A stretch of 64,000 nt of DNA from Anatilimnocola aggregata (GTDB lineage: Bacteria; Planctomycetota; Planctomycetia; Pirellulales; Pirellulaceae). The stretch is from the NCBI RefSeq assembly GCF_007747655.1, contig NZ_CP036274.1, positions 3,038,001 to 3,102,000 on the forward strand. The letters are read 5' to 3'. Position numbers and translations under genes: made by a program. This document shows positions 9,556-19,628 of this stretch, one piece after another; the first letter of the stretch is position 1, and every line of letters starts with the position of its first letter. The notes below the pieces were generated by a model that saw nothing but the letters and a program-made list of their open reading frames with translations, did no database searches and was not told where the DNA came from.

Positions 9556-11385
9556 ATGGACGATTCAACCTATCGGGATGTGGCCGGTCGTTCGTCGTCC
9601 GATTTCGCTCCCACATCGCGGGCCAGCGAGCGGGCGGAAGCCACCCGCCCAGCACCGCGAGCACCGAAACCAATGCGGCGAATCGACGAAACCGCATGGG
9701 TTGCCGCCTGCCGCGAGGCTGCACCATTTTCACCTCTAGCGCGCCTGGTTGGCGGCAAGACTTCGCCGTTGCTATGGGGAATTCCCACGGGATTACTAGC
9801 CGGGCAAGAAAAGCTGCCACAGGCCGTCCGTACACAGCGAGTCAAGAGCGACCTGCTGGCGGATAGGAACACGATCCTGGCTCAGATGGGATCGGACCTG
9901 GCGGACTTCACTACGGCACTGAATAAGTTGGCACTCGGCTATCTGCTGCCAGCCATTGCGAAAGTCGATAAGAGCGATTTGACTGCTCGTCTGTTGACTG
10001 CCTTGCTCGCAGTCACTGAAGCTGCGCCGGGGAATGAATCGGCAGACGCAGCCTTGAATCAGTTGATACTCGGTTGCGAATTGCCACTGGTCCTGGCTCT
10101 CATCTCGCCCGATGCCAAGTTGGCTGCTGCTTTACGCAAGAGCGCGCTCAGTGTGGAAGCAAAACTGGCAGTTGCCTGGTTCGATCCATTCGCATTGCCA
10201 AAAGCAAACGTGCGAGAACTGCTCCGCCCTTGGCTCGCGTCGCTTGTTCGATCGCACGAACTGCTCCGCAGCACCGAAACACAATTTTCCGAGGCGGCCC
10301 GCGAACGACTCGAGCGGATGGCCCGTCACGCGCTCAGACTTTCGCGCCCCGATGGCAGTTTCGTCCTGCTACAGGCTGCGGGCCTGGCCTGCGATCGAGA
10401 GTTTCTCACTGCTGCCGTCTTGGCCACCAAATCCACGCCGCCGATTGCGGAACTCGCCTTCGGCAAGCATAAAACTGAGCCCAAGCCTGTGAAGGGGATG
10501 CCCGCTGCGCCGCTCTATTCGCCGCAAGCATCGCTGGCCGTGCTTCGTAACCGCTGGGCCGCGCCGCAATTGCAAGTAACGGCGGATTTCGCACGCGAGC
10601 AAGTTTGGCTTGATCTATCGAGTGGCAACCAGTCTCTGCTGCATGGCGAGTGGTCAGCAAAGGTGCAGATTGATGGCCGCGCTGCGAATCCCATTGGCCC
10701 TTGGACGGAAGTTTGTTGGCATACCGACAAAGACTGCGACTACCTTGAAATTGAACAAAAACTGAGTGGTGGGTGGTTGATGCAGCGGCACTTGTTGCTC
10801 GTGCGGCAAGACGAATGCCTGCTCATGGCCGATAGCCTGTTGAACGAACAGAACAAACTCACACCTGCGAATGCGCTCGATACTTCGGTACCGCCGCCGC
10901 GGCTTGAGTATTCGTGTAGCGTTCCCTTGGCCAAGCCGGTTTCGTTCGTGCCGCAACAAGAGTCGCGCGAAGGTCATCTGGTCTGCAATAAAAAGCCACT
11001 TGCGCTCGTCATGCCGCTGGCAATGCCCGAATGGCGTGCGCAGCCGATGGCCGGAGACTTGACCAGCCACGACAATTGCCTGCGACACTCCTTGCGGACC
11101 AATGCACGCAACCTGTTCGCCCCGCTGTGGCTCGATTTAAGCCCCACGCGATTTAAAAATCCGGCGACCTGGCGACAACTCACCATCGGCGAGTCGCTCC
11201 TTGTGCAGCCACGCGATGTCGCCGTCGGCTATCGCGTGCAAGTCAATTTCACGCAGTGGCTGCTGTATCGCTCGCTGGCCTGGCGTGGCAATCGCACCGT
11301 GCTCGGCAAGAATTTTGCAACCGATTTCGTCTGTTGCCGTTTTCTCCCGAACGGCGAGACGCAAGACATCTTAGAAGTTCAATAG
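9556..11385 (+). CDS. Conserved hypothetical protein, possible alpha-helical plus beta-sandwich layout
   Basis: 609 aa from the ATG at 9556 (in-frame ATG at 9466 would overlap the divergent gene's upstream region). I do not recognise it with confidence. The first ~330 residues are leucine/alanine-rich helices. The later part (LAVLRNRWAAPQLQVTADF, then DCDYLEIEQKLSGGWLMQRHLLLVRQDE) looks like the beta-sandwich region of heparinase II/III-type proteins, a weak resemblance only. There is no signal peptide. The aldolase gene starts 12 bp after its stop, so the two are probably co-transcribed. Confidence 0.6.
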   Translation: MDDSTYRDVAGRSSSDFAPTSRASERAEATRPAPRAPKPMRRIDETAWVAACREAAPFSPLARLVGGKTSPLLWGIPTGLLAGQEKLPQAVRTQRVKSDLLADRNTILAQMGSDLADFTTALNKLALGYLLPAIAKVDKSDLTARLLTALLAVTEAAPGNESADAALNQLILGCELPLVLALISPDAKLAAALRKSALSVEAKLAVAWFDPFALPKANVRELLRPWLASLVRSHELLRSTETQFSEAARERLERMARHALRLSRPDGSFVLLQAAGLACDREFLTAAVLATKSTPPIAELAFGKHKTEPKPVKGMPAAPLYSPQASLAVLRNRWAAPQLQVTADFAREQVWLDLSSGNQSLLHGEWSAKVQIDGRAANPIGPWTEVCWHTDKDCDYLEIEQKLSGGWLMQRHLLLVRQDECLLMADSLLNEQNKLTPANALDTSVPPPRLEYSCSVPLAKPVSFVPQQESREGHLVCNKKPLALVMPLAMPEWRAQPMAGDLTSHDNCLRHSLRTNARNLFAPLWLDLSPTRFKNPATWRQLTIGESLLVQPRDVAVGYRVQVNFTQWLLYRSLAWRGNRTVLGKNFATDFVCCRFLPNGETQDILEVQ

Positions 11386-11397
11386 CGGAATCCAATC

Positions 11398-12195
11398 ATG
11401 CGCAAGAACACCGTCAAAGAAAAACTCCGTCGCGGCGAAGTAAGTTACGGCACCTGGTTGTCGCTTGGCGATTTGTACGCGACCCGCGTCCTCGCCCGCA
11501 TGGGCTTCGATTGGCTCACGCTCGATATCGAGCACTCGGCCGTCGACTGGTCGCAAGCTGCGATGATCTTCGCCGCCGTGGCCGATGCCGGCTGCGTGCC
11601 GTTGGCGCGCGTTCCCGAAGGGAATCATCACCTGATCAAACGCGTGCTCGATGCCGGCGCGTGGGGCATTGTGGTGCCAATGGTCGATACGGTTGAACAA
11701 GCCAAACTGGCGATTGCCGCCGCTTACTATCCGCCCGTTGGCAACCGCAGCGTCGGTGGCGGCATGCACTCGATGAACTTCGGAGCGACCGCCGGCGACT
11801 ATTATGCCCAGGCCAACGACAACATCCTGGTGGTGCTGCAAACCGAAAGTCCGCAGGGTGTGAAGAATGCCGAAGCGATTTACAGCTTGCCTGGCGTCGA
11901 TGCCATTTTCATCGGCCCCAACGATCTGCGCTTTCAGATGCGCGCGCCCGACGGCACCTTCCCCACGGCTGAAGAGCACGAGGCGGCGATTCAGGAGGTG
12001 ATTCGCGTCGGCAAGAAGACCAAGTGCGCCACCGGCATTCACGCCATGGATCCCGACTCCGCCCTGCAACGGGCTCAGCAAGGAATGCAGTTCCTCGCCG
12101 TCGGCAGCGACCTCCGCATGATGACCCTCAAGGCCGAAGAGACCATCACCAAGTTGCATCCGAATCAGGGCAAGAAGGATCTGGCGCGGTATTAA
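11398..12195 (+). CDS. HpcH/HpaI aldolase family protein
   Basis: Class II (metal-dependent) aldolase of the HpaI/GarL family, which cleaves 2-keto-hydroxy acids to pyruvate plus an aldehyde. 265 aa. Family blocks: [56 protein letters not shown] (metal-binding Glu) and IFIGPNDLR (metal-binding Asp). It lies 12 bp behind the preceding hypothetical gene. The substrate cannot be told from sequence. Confidence 0.87.
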   Translation: MRKNTVKEKLRRGEVSYGTWLSLGDLYATRVLARMGFDWLTLDIEHSAVDWSQAAMIFAAVADAGCVPLARVPEGNHHLIKRVLDAGAWGIVVPMVDTVEQAKLAIAAAYYPPVGNRSVGGGMHSMNFGATAGDYYAQANDNILVVLQTESPQGVKNAEAIYSLPGVDAIFIGPNDLRFQMRAPDGTFPTAEEHEAAIQEVIRVGKKTKCATGIHAMDPDSALQRAQQGMQFLAVGSDLRMMTLKAEETITKLHPNQGKKDLARY

Positions 12196-12201
12196 TCGTA
12201 G

Positions 12202-12222
12202 GCGAGTCGTTCCCTGACTCGC
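12202..12222 (+). terminator. Hairpin between convergent genes
   Basis: GCGAGTC (12202-12208) and GACTCGC (12216-12222) form a 7-bp stem, followed by ATCTTTC. It sits between the convergent aldolase and DUF1501 genes and may terminate either, or be a dispersed palindromic repeat. Confidence 0.4.
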
Positions 12223-12259
12223 ATCTTTCTCCGTCATGGATTGACTGAGTTACGAAACA

Positions 12260-13705
12260 TCAGGCGATAATATCCTTCAGCACGTGTCCCTTCACGTCGG
12301 TGAGTCGCATATCGCGACCGGCGAAGCGGAAGGTGACCCGGGTGTGATCCATGCCGAGCAAGTGGAACATCGTCGCATGCAGGTCGTGGATCTCGCAGAC
12401 GTTTTCGACTGCTTTGTAGCCGTACTCATCGGTCGCACCGTACGTGGTGCCACCCTTGATGCCGCCGCCAGCCATCCACAGGCTGAAGCCGAACGGATTG
12501 TGGTCGCGACCGTTCTTGCCTTGAGCGAATGGTGTGCGGCCGAACTCGCCGGACCAGACGACAAGCGTGCTTTCGAGCAGTCCACGCTGGGCGAGATCGG
12601 TTAATAACGCCGCGATGGGCTGATCGACGCACCGGCTGTTGTCTTCGTGCCCCTTAACCAGGTTGGCATGCTGATCCCAGCGATCGTGACCGAGACCCGG
12701 GCAGGTGAGTTCGATGAACCGCACCCCTTTTTCGACCAGCCGGCGCGCGAGCAGGCATTGCCGACCGAAAGTTTGGGTCGGTGCATATTTGGCATCGAGC
12801 CCGTACATGCTTTGGGTTGCAACAGTCTCGTCCTTCAGGTCCATCAACTCCGGCACAACGGTTTGCATGCGATAAGCAAGTTCGTAGTTGGCGATGGCCG
12901 ACTCTAGCGCGTCGGCACGACCTTCGCGGGCCAGCAGTTGCTCATCGAGTCGCTTCAGCAGTGCGAGCTTGTTCTTTTGCAAGGTGTCGGTTGCTTCGAG
13001 ACGTTGGATGTTCGAAACCGGCGGCTGCTGGGCGGCGAAGATCGAACCCTGATAGGTGGCCGGTAAGAAGCCGCTATTAAAGTTATCGAGGCCGCCAGGA
13101 GGAATTAGCCCGCCGTTAATGACGACGAAGCCGGGCAGATCGCGGCACTCGCTGCCGAGGCCATAGTTGAACCAGGCACCCATGCTCGGCCGGCCTTGCA
13201 CGCCCGTACCGGTGTGCAGAAAGTAGTTGGCCGACGTGTGCTCGGGAAACTCGCTCGTCATTGAGTGAATGACTGCAAGCTTATCGGCATGTTGGCCCAC
13301 ATTCGGAAACAAATCGCTGACGGGCAGGCCCGACTCGCCGTAATTGTTGAACTTCCAGGGGCTGCCGAGTGTGGCCCCGTTGTTGTTGAACTGCGTCGGC
13401 TCCATCTTCAAGCCGAACGGCTGGCCGTCTTCGGCCGTCAAACGTGGCTTGGGGTCGAACGTATCAACCTGGCTTGGTCCGCCATCCATGTACAGATAAA
13501 TGACGCTCTTTGCCTTGCCTGCAAAGTGCGTCTGCCGCGGCGCAAAGGGCCCCAGGTCTTTGGCAGCCTCGGCAGCTAGCGCGCTGGGCAACTCGCCGCC
13601 GGCTAAAAGCGCCGACATGGCAAACGCGCCGAACCCCGCTGCCGACTGCTGCAGGAAGTCGCGCCGGGAATGACAGGTGGAACGAACGCGTTGACAAGGA
13701 TACAT
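12260..13705 (-). CDS. DUF1501 domain protein, Tat-exported
   Basis: Alkaline-phosphatase-fold protein of the DUF1501 family, about 481 aa from the Met at 13705. The N-terminus has a twin-arginine signal (SRRDFLQQS, hydrophobic AFAMSALLAGG). Family blocks include YLYMDGGPSQVDTFDPKP, LPGFVVINGG, FIELTCPGLGHDRWDQH and VVWSGEFGRTPF. It is encoded just downstream of a PSCyt1/DUF1553 protein; these two families occur as pairs throughout planctomycetes and are thought to act together outside the cytoplasm, with no established reaction. A longer ORF start at 13819 overlaps the upstream gene and lacks a signal peptide. Confidence 0.9.
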   Translation of the reverse strand: MYPCQRVRSTCHSRRDFLQQSAAGFGAFAMSALLAGGELPSALAAEAAKDLGPFAPRQTHFAGKAKSVIYLYMDGGPSQVDTFDPKPRLTAEDGQPFGLKMEPTQFNNNGATLGSPWKFNNYGESGLPVSDLFPNVGQHADKLAVIHSMTSEFPEHTSANYFLHTGTGVQGRPSMGAWFNYGLGSECRDLPGFVVINGGLIPPGGLDNFNSGFLPATYQGSIFAAQQPPVSNIQRLEATDTLQKNKLALLKRLDEQLLAREGRADALESAIANYELAYRMQTVVPELMDLKDETVATQSMYGLDAKYAPTQTFGRQCLLARRLVEKGVRFIELTCPGLGHDRWDQHANLVKGHEDNSRCVDQPIAALLTDLAQRGLLESTLVVWSGEFGRTPFAQGKNGRDHNPFGFSLWMAGGGIKGGTTYGATDEYGYKAVENVCEIHDLHATMFHLLGMDHTRVTFRFAGRDMRLTDVKGHVLKDIIA

Positions 13706-13750
13706 GGAAGCGATCTTTGAAGGAGTTGTTTGGTGTTGCTTTGATCTAGT

Positions 13751-13780
13751 TCCCTCTCCCCGGAGTACCGAGGAGAGGGA
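13751..13780. repeat. Palindrome between DUF1553 and DUF1501 genes
   Basis: TCCCTCTCC (13751-13759) and GGAGAGGGA (13772-13780) form a perfect 9-bp stem with a 12-nt loop that is itself nearly palindromic. It lies in the 97-bp spacer between the two co-oriented genes and could reduce read-through into the DUF1501 gene. The look is of a dispersed REP-like repeat, but there is one copy here. Confidence 0.5.
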
Positions 13781-13802
13781 GTAGGGATAATGCTGGAGGA
13801 CT

Positions 13803-16800
13803 TCACCGGATAAACACAAACTCTTTACTATTCATGAGCACATGGCACAGGTCGGCCCAAATTCGTTCGTCGGTACTAAGCGAGTCAGCAGCTACACCGT
13901 ATTCGGTTCCTTGGGTCTTGAGAAACTCATTCGCTGCGGCAATTTCATCGCTAGTCGCCGGTCGGCTGAAGGCCTCCTCATACAACCGCTCGATGCGAGT
14001 AGCGGGCGCAATGTCTTTGGTGATCAACGATCGTTTGGCCCAGAGCTTGGCTTGTTCTGAGACCAACGGGTCGTTCATGAGAATGAGTGCCTGCGCAGGA
14101 ACATTGCTGACGTTGCGTTTGCCAATAGTGCTGGCCGGATTCGGAACATCGAATGCGAGCATCATTGACGAGAGAAAGTTCCGGCGAATGCCCAGGTAAA
14201 TGCTGCGACGACCGTCGCCATCGAGCGGGCCGCTGCCAGGGCGGCCACGACCTTGCATGAACGCCGTGAGATGGACAGGGACGCTCGGCCCGAATTGTTT
14301 TGAGTCGAGACGACCCGACAAATGGAGGATCGAATCGCGAATCACTTCGCCTTCCAGCCGACGAAGCTGGGCTTTGTGAAAGAGGAGATTCTGCGGATCG
14401 CGTTGTTCTCCGATTGCCAGTTGCGAGCGGTCCAGCGCCGAACCTCCGCTGGCCATTTGATAGACATTGCTGAGCATCAACCGACGAATGGCTCGCTTCA
14501 CCGACCAGCCATCGGCAATGAACTCGAGCGCCAAATGATCGAGCAGTTCGGGGTGAGTCGGGGCTTGTCCGAGCACGCCGAAGTTATCGACGCTCGGCAC
14601 AATGCCGCGCCCGAAGAGGTGATGCCAGATCCGATTGACCATCACGCGCGACGGAAAAGGATTCCGCGGATTCGTCAGCTTTTCTGCGAGTTTCAATCGT
14701 CCACTGCCGGTTGGTTCCGGCGTGGCTGCAGTCGTGCTCAGCGTGCTTGTGGGAACAGTCTTGCCAGCGGCGAGATCGGCTTCGATGGCTTCCAGCAAGC
14801 GGCGTTGCACGAGCGGGCCGGTCGTTTTCTGGCTGCTGTTGCCGCGGATTAGCAAGTGCTCATCGACGCTGCTGCCGTCCCACATCGCCAAGGCAACCTG
14901 CGATTTGAGCGGGCCAGCGGCGACCAGCTTTTGCTTCGCGGCTTGATACTCGGCCTGGAGTTGCTTGGAAGACGTTTTGCCGAGCAATTCCGCCTCAGCC
15001 GATTGCCCGCCAGTGGTCGGTTCGGACCAGAGTGCAGGCTGTGCGACTAGCAGATTCAAGAGCTGAGCCTGAATCGCAACATCGAGTTGTGGGTCAACGT
15101 GCGCAGCCAACAACGACTTGCTGGATGAGACAAAACGCTGCTCGTACGCAGCAGCGAGGCTGCTCAAGTCCTTCGATTCATTGGCTGTGAGCAACTTGGC
15201 AAACTGCGAGACACGATTCAAAGGGTAGGGCAGGGGAGGGGCTGTTGCACCTTGAGCCACAGCGAGCACTTGCAAGTCTTCTTCCCCCTTAGGAGTGAAC
15301 TCCAGGTGCGCGTTGTGACCGATGTAGCCCTTCAGATCCTGCGTAATCCAGCGCGGCGCGGTCTCGCCGTTGCCGCCCGTTTCCTTGATGAGTTGCCCGT
15401 GCAAGGGGCCGTTGAGCATCGCGTGTGAATCGACAGCTGCGTAAACGTGTCCGGCTCCTTTCACGAGATAATGCACGGGGCCGTCTTTCAGCACGAAGGT
15501 CTTCGTACGAATGGTGCGGCCAGCACGCGGATAGGCAAGTTTCCCGGCTTCGGCTTCGCCATCAATTACCAGCTTGTTCCAAATGGCATCGCGCTGCGCT
15601 GCACCGTATTGGGCTACGCTTAGCTTGCCATCGCCAAGCAACAGAGTGCCGGTGGTGACGGGAGCCAAACCAAACGTGACGCCATTGCTGAACCATTCGT
15701 TAGCGGGCAACTTGGAGTAGTCGACAATCCACTCACCTTGATAGGTAGCCGCTTCTGGTGCTTCTTTCAATTTGGCGACTAGCTCGGCGAGTCGCGTGGG
15801 CTCGGCAGCTTTGGCATCGTGGGCAATCAGCGCCCAAAAATGCAAAGGATCCGCTGGATTCTTTTGGGCTTCGGCCAATTGCGCAAGCCAGGCCTGCAAA
15901 CGTATCGCAGAAAGTTGCTGAGACTTGGCAATTGCCGCAGCATCGTTGCCCGACTGAATGGCTTCTCGGGCAGCGAGCAGGTACTTGGCCAGTTCTCCTG
16001 CTCCTGCTGCATTTTCTCCGGCAATCGCGGCGGCAATTTTCGGTCGCCAAGTGTTTTCTAAGTCAGCCAGTTCGCGCGCGAGGTGTTCTTCTGCCAATTG
16101 CGTTTCGAATCGAACCAGCCGATGTCCACTACTTTGCAGGTAGCCAAACAGGGCGTAATAATCCTTTTGCGAAATGGCATCGAACTTATGATCGTGACAA
16201 CGGGCACAGGTGACAGTCAAACCGAGAAAGCTCTTGCTGAAGACGTCGACCATGTTATCGAAGCGGTCGGTTTCATCCTTGCGAATGTCGACGGGAGAGT
16301 GAATCCATTCGCCGAGAAACCAGAAGCCGGTGCCGAGAATCGACTCGTTGAACTTCTTCTCGGGATTCTGACGAGGCGTGCGCATCAGGTCGCCCGCGAT
16401 GTGCTCTGTCATGAACTGGTCGTAGGGAACGTCGGCGTTGATTGCGCGAATGACGTAGTCGCGATACTGCCAGGCTCCCGGAATGGTGTAATCGAATTCA
16501 TGCCCGCGCGATTCGGCGTACCGCATCAGGTCGAGCCAATGGCGTCCCCAGCGTTCGCCGAAATGAGGCGACTGCAATAAGCGGTCGACTACTTTTTCGA
16601 GCGCTGTGGGTGAATCATCTTTCAGGAATTGGGCGACTTCTTCCGGTGTGGGAGGGAGGCCGATCAAATCGAAGTAGACGCGGCGGATGAGGGTGCGCTT
16701 GTCGGCCGGCGGGGCAGGGGAGAGGCCCGCGGTTTCCAGCTTGGTCAGAATGAAGCGATCGCTGGGCTGCTTGACCCACGCTTCATTCTTTACTGCAGGA

Positions 16801-17303
16801 AGTGCGGGCTGCTTGAGCGGCTGCCAGCACCAGTGCTCAGCTTTGCGACGGGCGAGATCGAAGTCCTTGGTCAGCCCTTCGCTGGGGTCTTTTTCCGCAG
16901 GCCACGGCGCGCCCATTTCGACCCACTTCGTCAGTACGTCGATCTCGTCGGCTGGCAACTTACCCTTGGGCGGCATTTGATAGAGTTCGCCGTAGTTCAC
17001 GGCATCGATAATCAGGCTCTCTTTTGTTTTGCCTGGAACCACACCGGGACCGGTCTCGCCCCCTTTGAGAAGTGCCGCGAGCGAATCGGCCCGCAGTCCA
17101 CCTTTGGGCTCTTTGTTCTTACTGCTATGGCATTCGTAACAGCGGTTGATCAGCACGGGCCTGACCTTCTTCTCAAAGAATTCAAGCGCGGCAGGTTCGG
17201 GATCGGCGGCTGAGGCCAGGCCCTCAATCGTCAGGCTGAGAAGCAATGCGACCAAGACGAACAACGGTAGCCGGCAAGTGCGCTGCATGCGGAGTGAATC
17301 CAT
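13803..17303 (-). CDS. PSCyt1 / DUF1549 / DUF1553 planctomycete cytochrome-like protein
   Basis: 1166 aa with a signal peptide (LPLFVLVALLLSLTIEGLASA). A PSCyt1 cytochrome-c-like domain follows with a CYECH heme motif (about 55-59) and distal MPPKGKLP. Then comes DUF1549 (NEAWVKQPSDRFILTKLE, GLPPTPEEV, FGERWGRHWLDLMRYAESRG), a long middle region that may be a beta-sandwich, and DUF1553 (NRIWHHLFGRGIVPSVDNFG, GEVIRDSILHLSG). The set is diagnostic of Planctomycetota. A second CARCHDHKFDAI motif occurs in DUF1549. The DUF1501 partner lies downstream on the same strand. Role unknown; redox or polysaccharide breakdown outside the cytoplasm has been proposed. Confidence 0.93.
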   Translation of the reverse strand: MDSLRMQRTCRLPLFVLVALLLSLTIEGLASAADPEPAALEFFEKKVRPVLINRCYECHSSKNKEPKGGLRADSLAALLKGGETGPGVVPGKTKESLIIDAVNYGELYQMPPKGKLPADEIDVLTKWVEMGAPWPAEKDPSEGLTKDFDLARRKAEHWCWQPLKQPALPAVKNEAWVKQPSDRFILTKLETAGLSPAPPADKRTLIRRVYFDLIGLPPTPEEVAQFLKDDSPTALEKVVDRLLQSPHFGERWGRHWLDLMRYAESRGHEFDYTIPGAWQYRDYVIRAINADVPYDQFMTEHIAGDLMRTPRQNPEKKFNESILGTGFWFLGEWIHSPVDIRKDETDRFDNMVDVFSKSFLGLTVTCARCHDHKFDAISQKDYYALFGYLQSSGHRLVRFETQLAEEHLARELADLENTWRPKIAAAIAGENAAGAGELAKYLLAAREAIQSGNDAAAIAKSQQLSAIRLQAWLAQLAEAQKNPADPLHFWALIAHDAKAAEPTRLAELVAKLKEAPEAATYQGEWIVDYSKLPANEWFSNGVTFGLAPVTTGTLLLGDGKLSVAQYGAAQRDAIWNKLVIDGEAEAGKLAYPRAGRTIRTKTFVLKDGPVHYLVKGAGHVYAAVDSHAMLNGPLHGQLIKETGGNGETAPRWITQDLKGYIGHNAHLEFTPKGEEDLQVLAVAQGATAPPLPYPLNRVSQFAKLLTANESKDLSSLAAAYEQRFVSSSKSLLAAHVDPQLDVAIQAQLLNLLVAQPALWSEPTTGGQSAEAELLGKTSSKQLQAEYQAAKQKLVAAGPLKSQVALAMWDGSSVDEHLLIRGNSSQKTTGPLVQRRLLEAIEADLAAGKTVPTSTLSTTAATPEPTGSGRLKLAEKLTNPRNPFPSRVMVNRIWHHLFGRGIVPSVDNFGVLGQAPTHPELLDHLALEFIADGWSVKRAIRRLMLSNVYQMASGGSALDRSQLAIGEQRDPQNLLFHKAQLRRLEGEVIRDSILHLSGRLDSKQFGPSVPVHLTAFMQGRGRPGSGPLDGDGRRSIYLGIRRNFLSSMMLAFDVPNPASTIGKRNVSNVPAQALILMNDPLVSEQAKLWAKRSLITKDIAPATRIERLYEEAFSRPATSDEIAAANEFLKTQGTEYGVAADSLSTDERIWADLCHVLMNSKEFVFIR

Positions 17304-17531
17304 GGGCGGGAACGCGGAGGGTAGCGTCAGGATTGCATTCTAGCCACGCAACAGTGGGGGAGGAAAGCATTGGAAAGCCAGCGAGCAGTGACGCGCTAGC
17401 ACAGTTTGATCCCGCGATCGTTAGCGATTCACTGCAGGGCGGTGGCCAATTGTGCCGATCATTCCGGATGTTCGTAGGCAGGCGCGCTTTTTTGATTGCA
17501 GCTACTCACCAGAATTCAAGGATTGAATACC

Positions 17532-18347
17532 ATGTCGCTGAGCAACCGCGCTGCCCTCTTGTTGATTGTCGCAGCAGCCGTCGCAATTCCGTCTGCATCT
17601 GCCCAGCCAGCAGCCAGCAAGGCTCAGGCGGCAATGAGCCAGGCCGCGCAACAGGGCAAGTACACGTTCGTCCTGTTCTATAAGCAAAATGATCCGGCCA
17701 CGTCGACGATGAACACGACCCTCCAACAATCGTTGGCCAAGTATGCGAATGTGGCCGTGTTGACGTTTGTGCAGGTGGCCGATCCGAGTGAGCAGGCTTT
17801 GGTCGCCAAGTACGATGTGGCCCGCGCGCCCATGCCGATGTGCGTCGCCATTGCTCCGAATGGCGCGATGACGGGAATCTTTGCGCAGCAGCTTCAAGCA
17901 CAGCATGTCGCCAACGCGATTGTCACGCCGACAATGATGCAGGTGATGCGGGCACTGCAGGACAATAAGTTGGCGTTTGTGACCGTGCATGGTTCGGGCA
18001 ACCCGGTTGTGCCAGCTTCGCTACGTGAGTTCCAGAGCGATCCCCACTTCAGCGCGCGGATGGTGTCGCTGAGCATGAATGCTGCTGATCCCGCTGAAGC
18101 CAGGTTTGTGGCGGAAATGGAAGTCGATCCGCGGACGCCGGGAACTCACCTGTCGCTGCTTGCACCTCCAGGAGTATTGGTCGGTAAGTTCGCCGCGAAC
18201 ACGCCCAAGGCCACCATTGCCGCTGCCCTCGCCGAAGCCGGTAAGTGCTGCGACGACCCGAACTGCAAGCACCATCAACAACCCGGCCAGCAACAGCCCA
18301 CGCAAGGGAACAATCAAGCTGCGACTCAGCGTGCCCCGGCCCGGTAG
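17532..18347 (+). CDS. Secreted thioredoxin-fold-like protein with Cys/His-rich tail
   Basis: 271 aa from the Met at 17532, with a signal peptide (AALLLIVAAAVAIPSASAQ). The first half (GKYTFVLFYKQNDPATSTMNTTLQQSL, then YDVARAPMPMCVAIAPNGA) has a thioredoxin-like order of strands but no CxxC pair, so it is unlikely to be a disulfide oxidoreductase. The tail has KCCDDPNCKHH, a plausible metal-binding cluster, followed by a Gln/Asn-rich end. An ABC permease starts 58 bp downstream, suggesting one transport unit. Family not recognised. Confidence 0.7.
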   Translation: MSLSNRAALLLIVAAAVAIPSASAQPAASKAQAAMSQAAQQGKYTFVLFYKQNDPATSTMNTTLQQSLAKYANVAVLTFVQVADPSEQALVAKYDVARAPMPMCVAIAPNGAMTGIFAQQLQAQHVANAIVTPTMMQVMRALQDNKLAFVTVHGSGNPVVPASLREFQSDPHFSARMVSLSMNAADPAEARFVAEMEVDPRTPGTHLSLLAPPGVLVGKFAANTPKATIAAALAEAGKCCDDPNCKHHQQPGQQQPTQGNNQAATQRAPAR

Positions 18348-18405
18348 TGGTGTTTTCGCTCGTCGATCACATCGCTTCCTCAATCATCTGACTCGGGGTA
18401 CGCAC

Positions 18406-19626
18406 ATGAATTTGCAAACATTGGTCTGGCGCGAAATGCGCGAGCGGCCGTGGGCGATGTTCACCAGCGCCACGGCAATCCTGCTTGGCGTGACGGCACT
18501 GGTGGCGATTCGCCACGTCACGGTTTTTTCGGAGAAGGAAGTTGGACGCAAGTTGGAATCGCTGGGAGCGAACCTGCTCGTTCTGCCGAAGGATGTCACG
18601 CTGCAAGATTACTATGCCGCGGATCTGAGCGAGCACACGCTGCCGGAATCGCACGTCGCGAGCATTCTCATAGCCAACTTGCCGGGCGTTGAACGCTTGT
18701 CGCCACGGCTTTGCACGGTCACCAAGATCGCCGGCCGCGATGCCACGCTGACAGGCATTCTGCCACAGGCGGAGTTCGCCAAGAAAGCCATTTGGCAATC
18801 GGCGGGGCTGTTTAGCAACAAGCATCAAGGTTGCACCAAGGCATCGCACGGTCCGAAGACCTACGATGCCGCGCCTGAGACTTTGGCCAGCAGTCGTTCG
18901 ATCGATCAACTGAGAGGCAACGAAGCCGTCATTGGTGCCGACATCGCCGAGTTTGCCAAATTGAAAGCGGGGAGCAACCTGGTGATTCTCGGCGACCAGT
19001 TCAAGGTACTCGCTGTCCTGCCGCCGACAGGCACGATTGACGACACCCGCGTCTTCGCTCACCTGCACACCGTGCAAAGGCTCACGGAGGCTGGTGAAGT
19101 GGTGAACGCGATCGAAGTCATGGGCTGCTGCGAAGACGCTGCGGGCAATCTGGCTCCTTCGCTAGGCAAGCTGATGCCCGATGCGAAGGTTGTGACCATT
19201 TCTCAAGTGGTTTCGACCCAAGTTGGCGTGAATCAATTGATGAGCCAAATGAGCTGGTTCGTCTTTGGCATGCTGATTGTGATTGGCGGCGCGAGCGTGG
19301 CCAGCACGATCTCGGCCAATGTGCGCGAACGTCGCCGCGAAGTCGGAACGCTGCTCGCACTGGGCGCGACACCGCGACTCATCTCGCAGATCTTCCTGTT
19401 GAAAGCGTTGATCCTGGGTGTGACCGGCGCGGCTTGCGGAAGCTTGCTGGGCGTGGTCATTGCGATGGTGTTGGGAGCTTACTGGGCGGGAGTCACGGTG
19501 ACTCCGCTGCCGGGCTTGATCGCTCTGGCCTCGGCTTCGGCCTTGCTGGCGACGCTGCTTGCCGCGTTGTGGCCCGCGCGGACTGCCGCGCGCCTCGATC
19601 CTTGCCTCTGCTTCCAGGAGATCTAA
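18406..19626 (+). CDS. ABC transporter permease, FtsX/MacB type
   Basis: 406 aa. It has an N-terminal transmembrane helix (AMFTSATAILLGVTALVAI), a large extracytoplasmic MacB-like domain, and three C-terminal helices beginning at MSWFVFGMLIVIGGASV. The conserved cytoplasmic loop VRERRREVGTLLALGAT is the FtsX signature. The periplasmic domain has an IEVMGCCEDA stretch whose Cys pair echoes the Cys-rich tail of the upstream protein. The ATPase gene starts 2 bp after the stop. The start at 18406 gives a typical N-terminus. Confidence 0.9.
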   Translation: MNLQTLVWREMRERPWAMFTSATAILLGVTALVAIRHVTVFSEKEVGRKLESLGANLLVLPKDVTLQDYYAADLSEHTLPESHVASILIANLPGVERLSPRLCTVTKIAGRDATLTGILPQAEFAKKAIWQSAGLFSNKHQGCTKASHGPKTYDAAPETLASSRSIDQLRGNEAVIGADIAEFAKLKAGSNLVILGDQFKVLAVLPPTGTIDDTRVFAHLHTVQRLTEAGEVVNAIEVMGCCEDAAGNLAPSLGKLMPDAKVVTISQVVSTQVGVNQLMSQMSWFVFGMLIVIGGASVASTISANVRERRREVGTLLALGATPRLISQIFLLKALILGVTGAACGSLLGVVIAMVLGAYWAGVTVTPLPGLIALASASALLATLLAALWPARTAARLDPCLCFQEI

Positions 19627-19628
19627 CC

